Shown here: one piece after another, positions 31,818 to 43,648 of the stretch
How positions within the stretch are numbered: the first letter of the stretch is position 1
Layout of the letters: each line of letters opens with the position of its first letter
Source: Chromera velia
Taxonomy: Eukaryota > Sar > Chromeraceae
Direction of reading: 5' to 3'
Length of the DNA: 55,765 nucleotides
Assembly (NCBI GenBank): GCA_018398765.1
Contig: JAHBMJ010000024.1
Coordinates: forward strand, 3,710 to 59,474
Notes under the pieces: generated by a model
Databases searched by the model: none
Told to the model about the DNA's origin: nothing
The model's input: the letters and a program-made list of their open reading frames with translations, nothing else
Program-made: the position numbers and the translations under genes

Positions 31818-34800
31818 CTACCAACCATCATCCACAGGCCCCTCCTGATCAAAACCCAAAGCAGACGCGACGTCTGGGTGCTTCTCCCAGAGCCCCGATT
31901 GATTGCTCCAGTCTCCTTTCCACCTCCCCCCCGTGCCGGTGCCCCATGTGTTGCAGGCTCTCATGAAAGCTCCAGAGAACTTTCCCGGCTCTCTGTGCAC
32001 GCTCACGATGCCGTACGCGTGAAAATCTACGAGGCCTGTGCGCTCGTTGATGAACTCGTCGGATTCATGGGATCCCAGACTCACCTGGAAGGAGAGGGCA
32101 TGCAGAGAGTCCTTATGATGATGAGTGAATGGATGGAGAGGAGGGGAGGGGAGATAGCAGGAGAACAGGGGGACGAGAGACAGCGAGGAGGAGAGAACAG
32201 AAACATCTGTTGAGTGACTTTCAAAATTTCAGACCATGTCGAAAGACATGGTCAACCAAGGTCCCTCCCTCCCTGTCTTCTTTTCCATGACTGTCTCATG
32301 TGCGCCCGCGAGGCACGTGTGACTGTCTGACTATCAATTTTCTTATCTCTCTGTGTGTTTGTCTGTCCGTCCGTCCGTCCGTCCGTCCGTGTGTCTGTCT
32401 ATGCATCCACCGCTTTTTTCCTTCAGTTTCTCGATCAAAACACTCAATAAGGGGTCCGGAAAAGAAGGCCATCGGGTGCAGGAAGACAACGGAATAGCCC
32501 TCGCCCCTCCAGCATCCCCCACCCCTCACACACACACACACACACACACACAGAGGGAGGGAGGGTGGGAGGGAGGGAGAAGCATAGACTTACCACAGCC
32601 CTCCCCTTCTCGATCAATGTGATCAGCTCTTCTACGACCGGTCTCTTCTCATTCTTGGACAAGCGCGTGAAGTCGATAATTCTGTATTTCTGCTCCTCTG
32701 TAGGACCAAGCAAATGCTGGGAGCAGCAGTGGGGTCCGGGGGTGTTGAAGGAGCCGACCATCTCTGGGTAGCTCCCCTGCGACATTTAAAAACGCGCATC
32801 AAAATTGCACACTTATCCATCTTCAACACTTTAATTTCTTTTATCTAAAAGAAACCGACGAAGGAACATTGACACTCGACCATGCAGACTTCCTGAGTGC
32901 ATATTCCCTCGCTGCCTCGATGGGGATGCAATCCGAAGATTCCCTTCTCAATATTATAAAGCCGACCTACATGTCATCACTCATGCAGACTCAATTGAGC
33001 ACACCCACCCGTCACACAGCCTAACTTACCTGCATCTTTGCGAACGCCTTTTCCAAAAGAGGAAGCCACATTACGTTCCTGCCCACTCCGGAGGCATTCG
33101 TCCCAAAAAACTGCCACGAACCTCCACCTTTGTCGACTGCATATATGCACATTGAAGAAGAGTGCGCATAGGCCATATCTGTGAAGACACAACATACCAA
33201 AGATTCAATGTGTACTTTCTGAAAGGTCGCCCAGAAGCACCCACAACGGGACTGTCAAGACAGAGCTCGTACGATGTTCGTATACGGATTTTTTTCATTT
33301 TTTTGCGGAAGATAACCACGACAGCACACAATTGTATCGATAGCCCATGCTTCCTTTTTTTGGTGTCACCATTCGCTGTCTCATCCACAAATAATCATGC
33401 ATGCGTGTGCGTGATGTATCATCCATCCAGCACATCGATCGATCCATCTCCCTCCGCACCTGCAGGCAGAAAGTCATCCATCACCACGAGTCTCCACTGA
33501 GAGAGTTGAGGGCTCCAGACTCTCACCACACACATCCCCGAGTCGTCCAGAAAAGGACCTTCCTCGTCGTCTGAAGAAGAGCGGCCGTCAGGAATCACGA
33601 AGGCGTCTCGAAGTTTGGAGGGGAGAAGGGAAGCGTAACTTATGAAGGACTGCAAAAAGATAGCCATTCATCAAAGAATTCTTGACAAAATCTCATGTAG
33701 AAGCAAAAACGGATCGCTCTAATTCACGGAGAGTCACGAGGCGAACCCTTCGGTTGGGATTTTGGATGATCCAATGAAGGAAATGAAAAGAATTAAAGGT
33801 AAAAGAGGAAATTTGTAGCAACGGACAGACAGAGGGGAGAAGACAAACATTTGCTTTCAAAGGACGACGCCACACAAGAGCACAAAGAGGAAGAACTGAA
33901 GGAGCAAAGAGACGTCCTTGTGGAGCATCGCCTGGATCGAGAGACGTAATTCTTTTTTTTTGTATGAAAGTAAACGCCTCGATCGAGAGACGTAATACCG
34001 ACCAGATGCAGAGTTTTTCCCTTCCTTTCCTTGGTTTCCCTTTTCTTTTCCGCCTGTCTCTCCCCCCTCCAAGGCAGCCATTCTCAATCCATTAACGATG
34101 GATCAACAACGGCACTCACCGCAATCATGTAGCAGTTCCCGACTGCGCCCTGACTGGTGTCCTTGTAGGAGGGTCGCTGGGAGAAGAGGACAGGGGAAAC
34201 GTCTGCCTCTGCAGACAGATGCCAACAGCTCTTCATCACATCACATAGACATACAGTGCGACTGAAATGGAGGTACACAAAAATAAGAGATTGCACGAGA
34301 AAGAAAACTTTCATCCCTGCACAGACAGAGATGAGAAGGAGAAACAAAAGAAACAGGAAGGGAGTGAAGATGCATGTACTACGGGACGGACATGCACATC
34401 GGAGCCTTCCTCAAACTTTCAGGAAGCGAAACAATAGCTAGGGAGGCAGTAATGCAAAGTCATCCTTCGTCATGAATGAAAAGCAATGCAGATCTCTCTT
34501 TTTGCTCTTCGCCCGTGCGACGTCTGGATGTCTGCCTTCATTCACACAGTTGGATATGCCGTTGACGGGACTGCAGCTAACCCCCGTCGGTGGCCTTTCC
34601 GTCGAACCGCACGACCTTCCACCTGCCCCCCTCCGTCTCCCTCTCCAGAGACCCCACTGAGGTCTTGATGAGTCCCACCCCCTTCTCTACGGGGGGAACC
34701 GTGAAGGCTATCGCCTGTCTGTCCGTGCGAGGCGCTCCCTTGTCGTCGTCCTTCACGTACACCAACAGCAAGACGTCCCCGACGCTCCTGCCCACGAACC

Positions 34801-36940
34801 CCCATTCCTGCAGGCAGGAATGGGCACTCGCAATCGATAGGAAAAGATGTGGAAAGAGGAAAATGGAGAGCAGACAGCGGACCCATGCAGATGGAAAGGC
34901 TCGACAGGTGCCGGTGGAGAGAGACTGGATCAACAGAAAAAAAAACAGACGCACAGACAGACAGACAGACCTCTCCAGGCCGTGTATGAAAGTAAAGAAA
35001 AAAAAACACAGACGCACAGACAGACAGACAGACAGACAGACCTCTCCAGGCCGAAGGAACCCAACCGGTTGGGCACTTCCTCTGTACCTCACATCGAAGA
35101 CTCGGAGGATATCCAATGTGTCATTCTTTAAAAACAGCCGAGGTTTTACTAGGTGATCGCCCTTTTTAGGCGACGGGAACGGTCTGGGTCTTTTCATTCT
35201 CATCTCCGAAGCCCTGACTGCACTGACTCCCTCGAGATCACTCTTTTCACTGATTCCATAGAGCTTCTCCTTTTGCATTTCTTTTTCAATGTTTTTCATG
35301 GGGGCAAATAGAGGGTCCACAAACTTCTTCCCGTCTTTTCTGAGAGCAGCTGCCAGGTCTTTCAAGGCTTTCCTGTTAGTCTCTGTGTCCTCCAGTGTGC
35401 AGGCTGCACGAAGGTCCACCGTGCTGAGTGGTTTCTCTTTCTCAAAGAGACGACAGAGGCTCTCTGCACACGCCGAGCACTCCTCCCTCTCCGTTTGCCA
35501 CTCTCTGACCTCTCCCGACCCAATCTTTCCTCTCAACGCAGCTACGATGTCCTTCTTCCTGCCACACACGATGTTCTTCTTCTTCCCGTCCATCCGAATG
35601 CGATATTCCCACTCGCCCTCGAATCTGACCGCAAACACGCTCCCTGCGGGGCAGATGATTTCGCAGTTGCAGTTGGGTTTCAAATCATAGCTGAAGTTCC
35701 GTCGAAGCTGTCCTTCGGGGTCTATCGGCACAGCCATCCCCTGCTTCCCGCTGCAGTTCTGCACAGAGAATCGGATGCGCCGGGGGTCATGACAGACAGA
35801 GACGTCCCAGGGGAAAGAGCATCTGCAAGCACGCCCGGGGGAAAGAGGGAAAGGTGCCCATGCATATTGTTATTCCTGTGTGTACTGACTACTGCTCGCA
35901 TGTTTCACAAATTCATTCATGAAGTCTACATGAGGGGAATCAGATCATCAGACAAGGCCATGCATGGTACATTGGACTGCACGTTGGATGGACTCGCGTT
36001 TTGGCATCTTGTTTGCTTTAGTCGGATGTTGAGAGAGTTCTTTGACCGCCAGATCTCAAATGCACGTGAAAAGAAGGATTGACTGCTTGACTAGGTGCAG
36101 GTTCTCCGACCTGAGATCTTTGATGTTGGTCACCGCGTCCTTTGGGTACACGCAGGCGACCACAGAGTCCTCGAGAGCTGCAAAGGGCCCAGGGGGGGCG
36201 CCGACAGCCTCACTTTCGAAGACAGGCTCACTTTCGGATTCCTCAATGATACGGGGCGAGGTTTTTCTCTCACCCGGCGAGACAAATCGCTTTGTGAGCC
36301 CTACTGCAGAGAGCAGTAGGAAAAGGAGACGGGAGAGAGGGCGAGACATCACAAACAACTGGCACGACAAAACATGGTCATCGCACTTCACAAAGAAGGT
36401 AATCTTCCCATGTGTTCTCAATGAACCAATGAAGGAAGGTTAAGAGCATGTGGAGACCCCCAGAATCAGCGACAGAAACTGCATGACGTTTGACTGCGGC
36501 CGGCCTGACTTCTCGTTCGCCGCGATATTAGAGGCTGCATGTGCCGTCTCCTTCCGTTCGTTGTTCTCTTTCCAATCACAAGAGGACACCCAGGTCCAAA
36601 GCACGTTCTTTAAAACTCAAACCCAGCAAAAACCCAACATCCATCCTTGAATCCTCTTGCCCCCACCTGCAATGACGGCGACGGCGACGATCTCTGGAAG
36701 CTCCAAGTTCAACAAGCCTTGGAGAGACGTGACGGGGAGCTGTTGACTTAAGGATGGCCGAAGAAACCCCAAAGACGGTGTGTTTCTCACAGACCAGCTC
36801 ACAGGTTGCTCAAGCTCCCCCTGCCCGCTTCGTCTGTGCGTCTGTACTGACCCTGATCTGCTCAGGATGGACTGAGGTGGAAGGAAGGCGAGACAAACAC
36901 CCAACTGGGCGACCAGAAGAACCACCCTGGAAAGCGCCAT
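31818..36940 (-). CDS. Calpain-type cysteine protease with apparent plastid-targeting leader (~799 aa)
   Basis: Ten exons with matching phases: 36940-36667, 36303-36111 (or to 36084), 35822-35042, 34807-34582, 34208-34120, 33931-33884, 33649-33460, 33178-33030, 32776-32594, 32084-31818. The catalytic Cys lies in TSQGAVGNCYMIA, the His in VDFHAYGIVSV, and the Asn in CNTWGTG before GRWKGDWSN. VVMDDFLPA and WLPLLEKAFAKMQ-GSY are also typical of calpain domain II, so the triad is complete. MALSRVVLLVAQLGVCLA is a signal peptide followed by Phe, as in red-lineage plastid preproteins. LPEIVAVAVIAVGLTKRF across exons 1-2 is a probable membrane segment, vaguely TatA-like. Exon 3 (260 codons) is unrecognised. 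No calcium-binding EF-hand domain is visible, as in other non-classical calpains. The 3' end is uncertain: the frame meets TAG beside repeat R2. The exon 6 donor (GTGCTC) is weak. Confidence 0.75.
32352..32560. repeat. (GTCC)n and (CA)n microsatellites in calpain intron 9
   Basis: (GTCC)6 at about 32367-32391 and (CA)n near 32528-32551 lie between calpain exons 9 and 10. Confidence 0.9.
33929..33996 (-). repeat. Duplicated acceptor of calpain exon 6 with short insertion
   Basis: Two copies of a 22-bp block (33929-33950 and 33975-33996, one mismatch) enclose 24 bp (33951-33974). On the gene strand that insert reads TTTACTTTCATACA followed by an A run and GA. The block contains the acceptor region (GATCCAG or GATCGAG, then GCG). 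The downstream copy is the one followed by coding sequence. The same 14-mer occurs in the EGF-gene elements. Confidence 0.8.
34935..35052 (-). repeat. Duplicated donor of calpain exon 3 with short insertion
   Basis: On the gene strand the exon end GGCCTGGAGAG, donor GTCTGTCTG and a T run occur twice, separated by a short spacer containing TACTTTCATACAC (34982-34994). The first donor (exon end 35042) keeps phase 0 with exon 4. Using the second would add 71 bases and break the frame, so it is a decoy. Confidence 0.8.
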
Positions 36941-37576
36941 TTTCTCACAAGTCCACAACTCCAAACTTGCTGCTTCTAAACCTGACAGAGGCGCGTTAAG
37001 GGAGACTTTGACAACCAGCTATGAGACAATCGACACAAGAAAGCGGCAAGAGGTCTTGAAGCTAGGGCAGGGCCTCGATCGGTTCTTTTGCATGGGAGGG
37101 CTCCTGCGTCACGCAGACCGTGCGAACTCCGTCACCAGTCTGAAATCAACTGAAAAAAATATGAAAACGTGCCCCTCAAGAGTAAACTGCGGGGCCCAAT
37201 GGGGCCCATGCATGGACCACCACAACTGACGCACGCCATGCAATGCTCATCTGACGCAAGCAAGCTTGCGAACGGCCCCGGAAAGCAAGAAAAATCAGAA
37301 CTGCACGATTGACGCACGCCGGCCATGCAGCCTCACGCCGACCCCCCCCCCCCCCGCGGAAAAAAAGCATGTGCGGAACCCCCCCCTCCCTCGGGAAAAA
37401 AGCCCGGGGGTAAGTGCATAACCCATCTGATGCACGCATGGCCCAAATTTAGCTTTTCGGGGCTGGGTTTTTGGTGAAAGACACTGTGCATACACGCGTA
37501 GGCTGGGGTATTTCTATTTTGTAAGTGCCCCCCACTTTATTTTCTAGGGTCATGCATGCACTGATCAACTGTTGCA
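36941..37576. other. Intergenic region with homopolymer C runs
   Basis: Upstream of the calpain start. It contains repeated TGACGCACGC words (37217, 37308), a C14 run at 37345-37358 and further C-rich and G-rich patches. No gene is recognised; the calpain promoter should be here. Confidence 0.5.
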
Positions 37577-37945
37577 TATATGGATGGAGAGGAGACGCGA
37601 TTGCTTGAATGAAAGACGAATGAATAAACGGAGGGAGGAGACTCGGGCCGACGACGGTTACTTGAATGAAAGACGAATGAATGAACGGAGGGAGGAGACG
37701 TGGTTACTTGAATCAAAGACGTATGAATGAACGGAGGGAGGAGACGTGGTTGCTTAAATCAAGGACGAATGAATGAACGGCGGGAGGAAACGCGGTTATA
37801 TGAATGAAAGACGAATGAATGAACGGAGGGAGGAGACTCGGTTGCTTGAATGAAAGACGAATAAATGAATGGAGGGAGTAGAACCGGTTGTATGGAAGAA
37901 AGACGAATAAATGAACGGAGGAAGGAAATGTGGTTACACAAATGC
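37577..37945. repeat. Minisatellite, ~52-58-bp unit, about 7 copies
   Basis: Units of the form GAATGAACGGAGGGAGGAGA, then CGTGGTTGCTTGAATG and AAAGACGAAT, recur with small changes. Confidence 0.9.
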
Positions 37946-40900
37946 GACGCAAAGGAATAGATGGAAAGAGGGAACGTGGGTGAATGAATGGAAGTAAAAA
38001 GAATGGAGGACAGGGGGGGGCTGAAGGAATGAAGAGGCCCACGAATACCTACGAACAAATGAATGGAGGAGGAACATAATTCAAGCATGTATCGAATCGG
38101 ATGGTCTGCGCCTCCAGCTTCAGTCCCTCCTGGGGAGCTCAACTCTGGATACACTTTCAATGAGTTTCTCGAATTCGGAAGACCAAAACGTCTGACCTTT
38201 TTGTATTACAAAACTGTTGCTCCCACGACTGTCTCTTCTCCAGTTTTTTTCCATTGCCAATCGTTTTTTCTTCGCAAAACTTCACAAAACCACTTCACGA
38301 TAAATTGACGGAGTTTATGAATGAAACTAAATAAACTCGATCCCTTCTTGACAAAGTGCTAATTGAAGCTCACAATCGAGTTCCAACATGTTGCATGCAT
38401 ACAGAACTGAATTTATGTATGCAAGGGATCGGGATCGTGACAAGCTTGCATGGGAATCAGGGCCGGGGGGGGGAGGGGAGGGGGGTAACGGGGGCTGGAG
38501 AGTATAGGCCAGACGCCGCCACGCAAGCAGTTTGTAATAACTTTGTATCATCTGCCCCTCATATACAGGGACGCGGCATACATAACAAAAACCTCAATCA
38601 ATTGTATCATCAGTCTGTTAAACGGTTGAGGACAACCATTTTGAGCGAAGGGGATGTGTTATATAGTACTTTACCTTATGTATTGCCTCGATGGAAGCAT
38701 GAGAGAAAACAGATAAAAAAATACTAAAAAGAAAATATTGTTTCCTAGAAGTTAGTTAAAAATATTTAACTTTTAAGAAAGTCAGACCAAAATATTTAAC
38801 TTTTAAGAAAGTCGAACCCAACCGACTTTAAAGTTGGTTCCATCCAACTTTCAAGAAAGTACAACAAAAAGTTTCGACTTTAGGTTTTCAGCCCAAAACA
38901 TGAAAACTTGGTTGAATCAAGGATCAGGAAAAGATTACCCAGGACAATGTCTCTTCTTTTCTTGAGATCTTTGGGCCTTCGACTTGACAGAGACATAGTT
39001 CTGACTCGAGTATCCCTGACAAAACTTTGGACAACAGTTGACAAACAACTTTGATAGACCACGGGAATTCATACTAGGTGATTGACGCTAGCTAGTACCA
39101 GTCTTCTGCAGTTTCAAATAACAAATTGATTAAAACCGTTTCTGTCCCTCTCTAGTAAACCAAGTTAGGAGGAGCCTAGAACAGGGGCGTGAGTCGGACA
39201 GAGGGTGCTGTAATGTTTATCTGTGAACACGTAGTGTGTAGACATGCCATTGGGTGCGGGAGCACGCCATGCACGGCGCAGTCAGACTGGGGTGCGCCGC
39301 TTAGACTTCAGACGGCGCGGCCCTGCAACGCATGCTTGCACGCGCAAGCCAAAAAAAATGGCAGTCTCCGAAAAAAAAGACTCGTTCAAGTGTTTGCAAG
39401 TCAAGGTAGAATGCTGTACTTAGAAGAGAGACTTCGTTGCGCTTCGTTGCGTTTGGTGAAACCGAGTCGTCTGCTCATTCGGATGTTTTTCGAACCCAAC
39501 GAGAATTGTTTGTTCTTCGTTTGGTTCGTCTTATCAGGTTGATTCTTTTTACTCTCCCTCTAGCTCCACCCTGGATTTCATATGTATGTATGTATATCAC
39601 TGGTGTGGTGATACCATTTAAGGTTTAGGGCAGGGCCAACATTATAAAGACCTTGCAATGTTAACATTGCTGTAGTTGAGGCTCCATATCTCTAGTCCTC
39701 CTTTACATTAAGCTTACGCGAGGTAGGCTATAAAAGTGAAGATATGTGAAGATATGAGTTTGAGGAGTATATTTCAGTCTACTAGGGACCGCTAACTTGG
39801 GATTGCTTTGATTGCTATCATCTAGCGGAGTCTCGGAAACGCTCGGAGAAATATTAGTCATCAAGACGCTTCTGCCACTCTTGACTGTTTCACCCACTAA
39901 GGCATCCGCTTGTCTGTAGGCCTAGCTGTAGGCGGGGCGCTTACGCATAGCATAGTACCTGCATTCCCCAAACGGTCCCTTCTTCTCTCCTTACCTCCTT
40001 CCAAATAATTAAGTAGGTAAGGATAGACGACTGCCCGAGATCCCGTTCTCCTAGGACACAGGCCTAGGTTGTTAATTCATGCTTGCTCGGAGACAAGGAA
40101 GTCTTCAGATACAACTAAACAGTGGTAACTGCTTAAGTCTATGCAACAGCATATTACTGAGAAGGGGTAATGTACAACATAATACTACGGCTTTCACTAT
40201 AGCTCTCTCCCTAATTTCTTCTTCAACCCTCCATCTTAGACTAGCTTTCACCAAGATGAAAAGTCCAAAGTCTCTTCTGAATTTAATATATCTTGAATAG
40301 ATTTCTCCCAATACTTCTTCCACTTTATTCCACTTTGCAACCTCTTGTTTCTTGTTTTATCACTGACAGTGAAAACCTTGATTTTTTGTCTTTTTAATTC
40401 CTAGTTCAATTCACTCCGACGTCTCGGCATACGTTCTCAAAGTTGGCCTAGACGATGTTTTACTGCCAGTGGGCTCCGGGATACTATTGGAGCCTGTAGA
40501 AGTCTGGTGTGGAAATGACATCCTGCGTGGTAGTATACATAAGTAGTACGATGTTACATGTGACGCACTCCGTGCCTAGCTCCGTGCAAATGACATAGAA
40601 AGCGAAACTAATTCTTCTTACCCTGCATGGGCTGAAATTTGCATGGTAAACGCCCCTTTAGCCTAGCCTTCAGGTGATTCAGAATTGTTTTTCCGGGCCT
40701 ACTAGCTTAGCGTGCATCAAATTACGTTTTATCTTTATGTCTTTCTCTCTCAACAGAAGGTAGCCTTTGCCAAGGCAGGAAGATGTTATAAAGGTTTTGC
40801 GCCACCTTTGATCTCCTTAATTCTTTTGTCTTAAATTTCTATATTACATTAAATTACTATTGAAGCTACAATAATATAAGCCGTAGTATGAGCCACTGTC

Positions 40901-41977
40901 ACAAACGATAAGATAAGCCGCGAATTGAAAGTGTTCCCTAATGCTCCTAGAATTCAGATTAATAGGAAAAAGCGGAACTTTCTGATAAAGTAGGCTAGAT
41001 CCGCCCATCATATATGAGGATACAGCATGCATATTAACAAAACCCTCAATCATGATGGTTATGTTACTGTGGCCCCCCTGCCATGGCTGATGGTATGTTA
41101 AAGTCGTAGTACCCCTCAAAGCTCGTTAAAATAATAGTACCCCCCTAAGCTCAACCACGATCCACCAAAAGTTTGCAAGTTTGCGTCCCCAGCTGGCTAG
41201 CTTCAATCCCGTAGCCCCCGGTTGACGCGGTATAAACCGCGCGTGCATATACATGCATATAAACATAGCCGCCGGCGGAGTGGGTGTAAACTAGTCAGCT
41301 AGCTAGTCAGATACCGTGGCCGCCGGCCGCCGGCGGAGCTGGCCAACGAAATTGAACTTTTAATAGTTTATGAACTGTTGGGAACCGCAGTATATTCCCG
41401 AGAACCGCCGGGAACATTTCAGTACATTATATATAGTCGGAGTACTGCACCATAATTGCAGGCATCTCTTTGACAGGAATATTCATGAATTTTTGACCCC
41501 TGTATCCTGCTATATCATGCATAGTTTGTTTTTTTTGTTACTTCAGTTCGCTCCCTCAGCCTCCCTGACTCGGACCCTGAGAAGGGACAGTCTTTGGGCA
41601 AAACTGCTGTCGATAAATTAGCTTATAGCGTTTAAATTGGACAGATGCTTACTTAGCGCGATTTACTATTGATTAGCTTAACCGGTAGTATTGTCCTGCA
41701 ACAGAAAAAAAACTAACTAAACCTAACCAGTATAGGACAATCATAGTTGCAAAAAATTGAGGAAACTAAACTAAAGGTAAATCTTCCACCCAATTTTGGC
41801 GGCTTAAATCACCCGATATAAATAATTTGTTTAGTAATTCTAGTTGCATTTTGCAAATCTAATGGAAGTTCTAGTCATGACTCATGATTTTATTAATAAT
41901 TTCAGTTTTTTTCTAAATATTCTTCCGTTACTCTTCCTAAATTTTTAAGTAAAATAAAGAAAAATAATGATATATAT
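37946..41977. other. Long gene-poor region
   Basis: No frame with coding character or splice-consistent partners is seen. Visible features are a 31-bp tandem duplication (38758-38819, ATATTTAACTTTTAAGAAAG core), a short inverted GCATGCATAC/GTATGCAAG near 38390-38425, a CGG/CCG palindromic patch at 41268-41342, and AACCTCAATCA words at 38590 and 41041 that are also found at 2730. Base composition is mixed to AT-rich. Confidence 0.6.
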
Positions 41978-43648
41978 TGCATACAGGCTAGCAGCCTAGG
42001 AATACAGATGCACAGAGGATAGAGATGTCCCGACTGAGTACAAAGTCCAAGGACTGTCAGATCAGGCGAGGGCGTGAAAAGAGGTTTCAACCAGTGTGGA
42101 TCGATCAGAGTGAATGCAGGCAGAAGGAAATATTCTGCCGTTCAGGGTTTGACCAGCCGTAGCCCCCAGCCGCACATGCGAGAGCGCACGGTATCTGGCC
42201 GGGGCATGCCGGAACCACTATGTGGGACGCAACATAGCGGCATACAACATACATTACTTTTTCTTCTTTTCTTTCCTTCCTTCCTCCCTCTTCTTATGGT
42301 GAGCGTGTGTACCGTCAAGACAGACAGACAAGGCTACAAGGGCAGTTCACTTCACAACATGAAACCTAGATCGGTTAAAAGACATCCTCCTCTGCTCCTT
42401 CCCCACAAACAAGCCAACAGTAGCCACTGAGGGATGAATGAACTAACAAGTGACCACAACACAAGCCTCTGGAACGCTGCCAAAGAGAAGGATGCATGAA
42501 CGAACGGGGGGCCGACATATGCATGCACGCTTGAGCCCGTCAGCTACTTGAAAGTACTGCTGCACAGACGTAGATTCGAACAGAGGACTAGACGGGGACC
42601 GAGAAGATGCTTTTCTTTCTTTTTCTCTTGCCTGTTCTCCTTTTGTCTTTTCTTTCTCTCATCAATTTATGCCAAAGGTCAAAAAGTACGATCAAGCATG
42701 GCCACAGACCAAACAAAGCGATGCAAGGCATGCCATTACCCTCACCTATCCTTCCGGCCAACAAAGAAAGGAGAGGAAGTATGCGCTGTGCGCGCACTTT
42801 TCTGGAACCGCCAGAGGAGGATCGGCGTACACAAGCACCAACCAAACCAGAGGAAGGCCCGCCTGTCACAAGGAACAACCAAAGCGTACAAGGAAGGAAA
42901 GAAGACAATTCTTCGCGCCAGAGAGACGGAGCTTGTTGGAGCTGGCAAAGGTGGGGGTTGCCAGAAGAATCCAGGAAACCCATCACACAGCCCTGGGGCC
43001 ACAGGAAATGTCCACTTCCCCAAATTTGTTCCAGTAGCTCTTGGCATCAACCAACCCAAGTTGGCCAAAGAGCACCACCAAAACAGAAGCAAAGAGACGA
43101 CTCCAGACAGTAGTCACAGTAAAAAGGATATGGAGACGGCAAACGCAACATCAGCGCTTCACTTTTGTTTTCTGGTTCAGCTTCTATTCAGTCGTAAGAC
43201 CACAACCACAGAAAAAAATGATAATGGGGATGGAAGTAGTTGGTTGCAGTGGCTAGCGAAGGCGATGGAAAGGGCAATAAAAAAAATAACTCAGACCAAC
43301 AGTCTCCTTCATGGGTGAAAGAAGTACTGAAAAGTCCGAAATCATTTCCCCGGATTGACGAGGTCTGCTGCCATATTGCACACAGGCTAGCAGCCTAGGA
43401 ATACAGATGCATAGAGGATAGAGATATCCCGGCCGAGTACAAAGTTCAAGGACTGTCAGATCAGGCTAGGGCGGGAAAAGAGGTTTCAACTAGTGTGGAT
43501 TGATCAGAGTGAATGCAGATAGAAAGAAATATTCTGCTGTAAAAGGTTTAACCAGCCGTGACCCCTGGCCGCACATGCGAGAGCGTGCAGTATCTGGCCG
43601 GGGCATGCCGGAACTACTGTGTGGGACGCAACATAGCGGCATACAACA
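41978..43648 (+). mobile_element. Element with 272-bp terminal direct repeats (LTR/TRIM-like)
   Basis: Direct repeats at 41978-42249 and 43377-43648 are the same length and about 90% alike. Each begins TGCA(T/C)ACAGGCTAGCAGCC and ends GCATACAACA, that is 5'-TG...CA-3'. Both ends abut ATAT, a possible 4-bp target duplication. The 1.1-kb interior has no reverse transcriptase. No clear primer-binding site or polypurine tract is visible, so the LTR label is provisional; a TRIM-type non-autonomous element is the simplest reading. Confidence 0.65.
42548..43318 (+). CDS. Hypothetical basic protein inside the LTR-like element
   Basis: Open frame of 256 codons, very rich in Lys, Arg and Gln. It has an N-terminal hydrophobic patch (CFSFFFSCLFSFCLFFLSS) and then RCKACHYPHLS, whose Cys/His spacing hints at metal binding. 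It resembles no family I know. Being the only long frame in an element without polymerase, it could be a gag-like remnant or chance. Confidence 0.3.
   Translation: MKVLLHRRRFEQRTRRGPRRCFSFFFSCLFSFCLFFLSSIYAKGQKVRSSMATDQTKRCKACHYPHLSFRPTKKGEEVCAVRALFWNRQRRIGVHKHQPNQRKARLSQGTTKAYKEGKKTILRARETELVGAGKGGGCQKNPGNPSHSPGATGNVHFPKFVPVALGINQPKLAKEHHQNRSKETTPDSSHSKKDMETANATSALHFCFLVQLLFSRKTTTTEKNDNGDGSSWLQWLAKAMERAIKKITQTNSLLHG

Noticed and set aside
33857..34087. Continuous minus-strand frame between calpain exons 5 and 6
   Set aside because: It reads intron sequence and the duplicated acceptor; the spliced reading GNCYMIA joined to AMLHKD fits calpain better.
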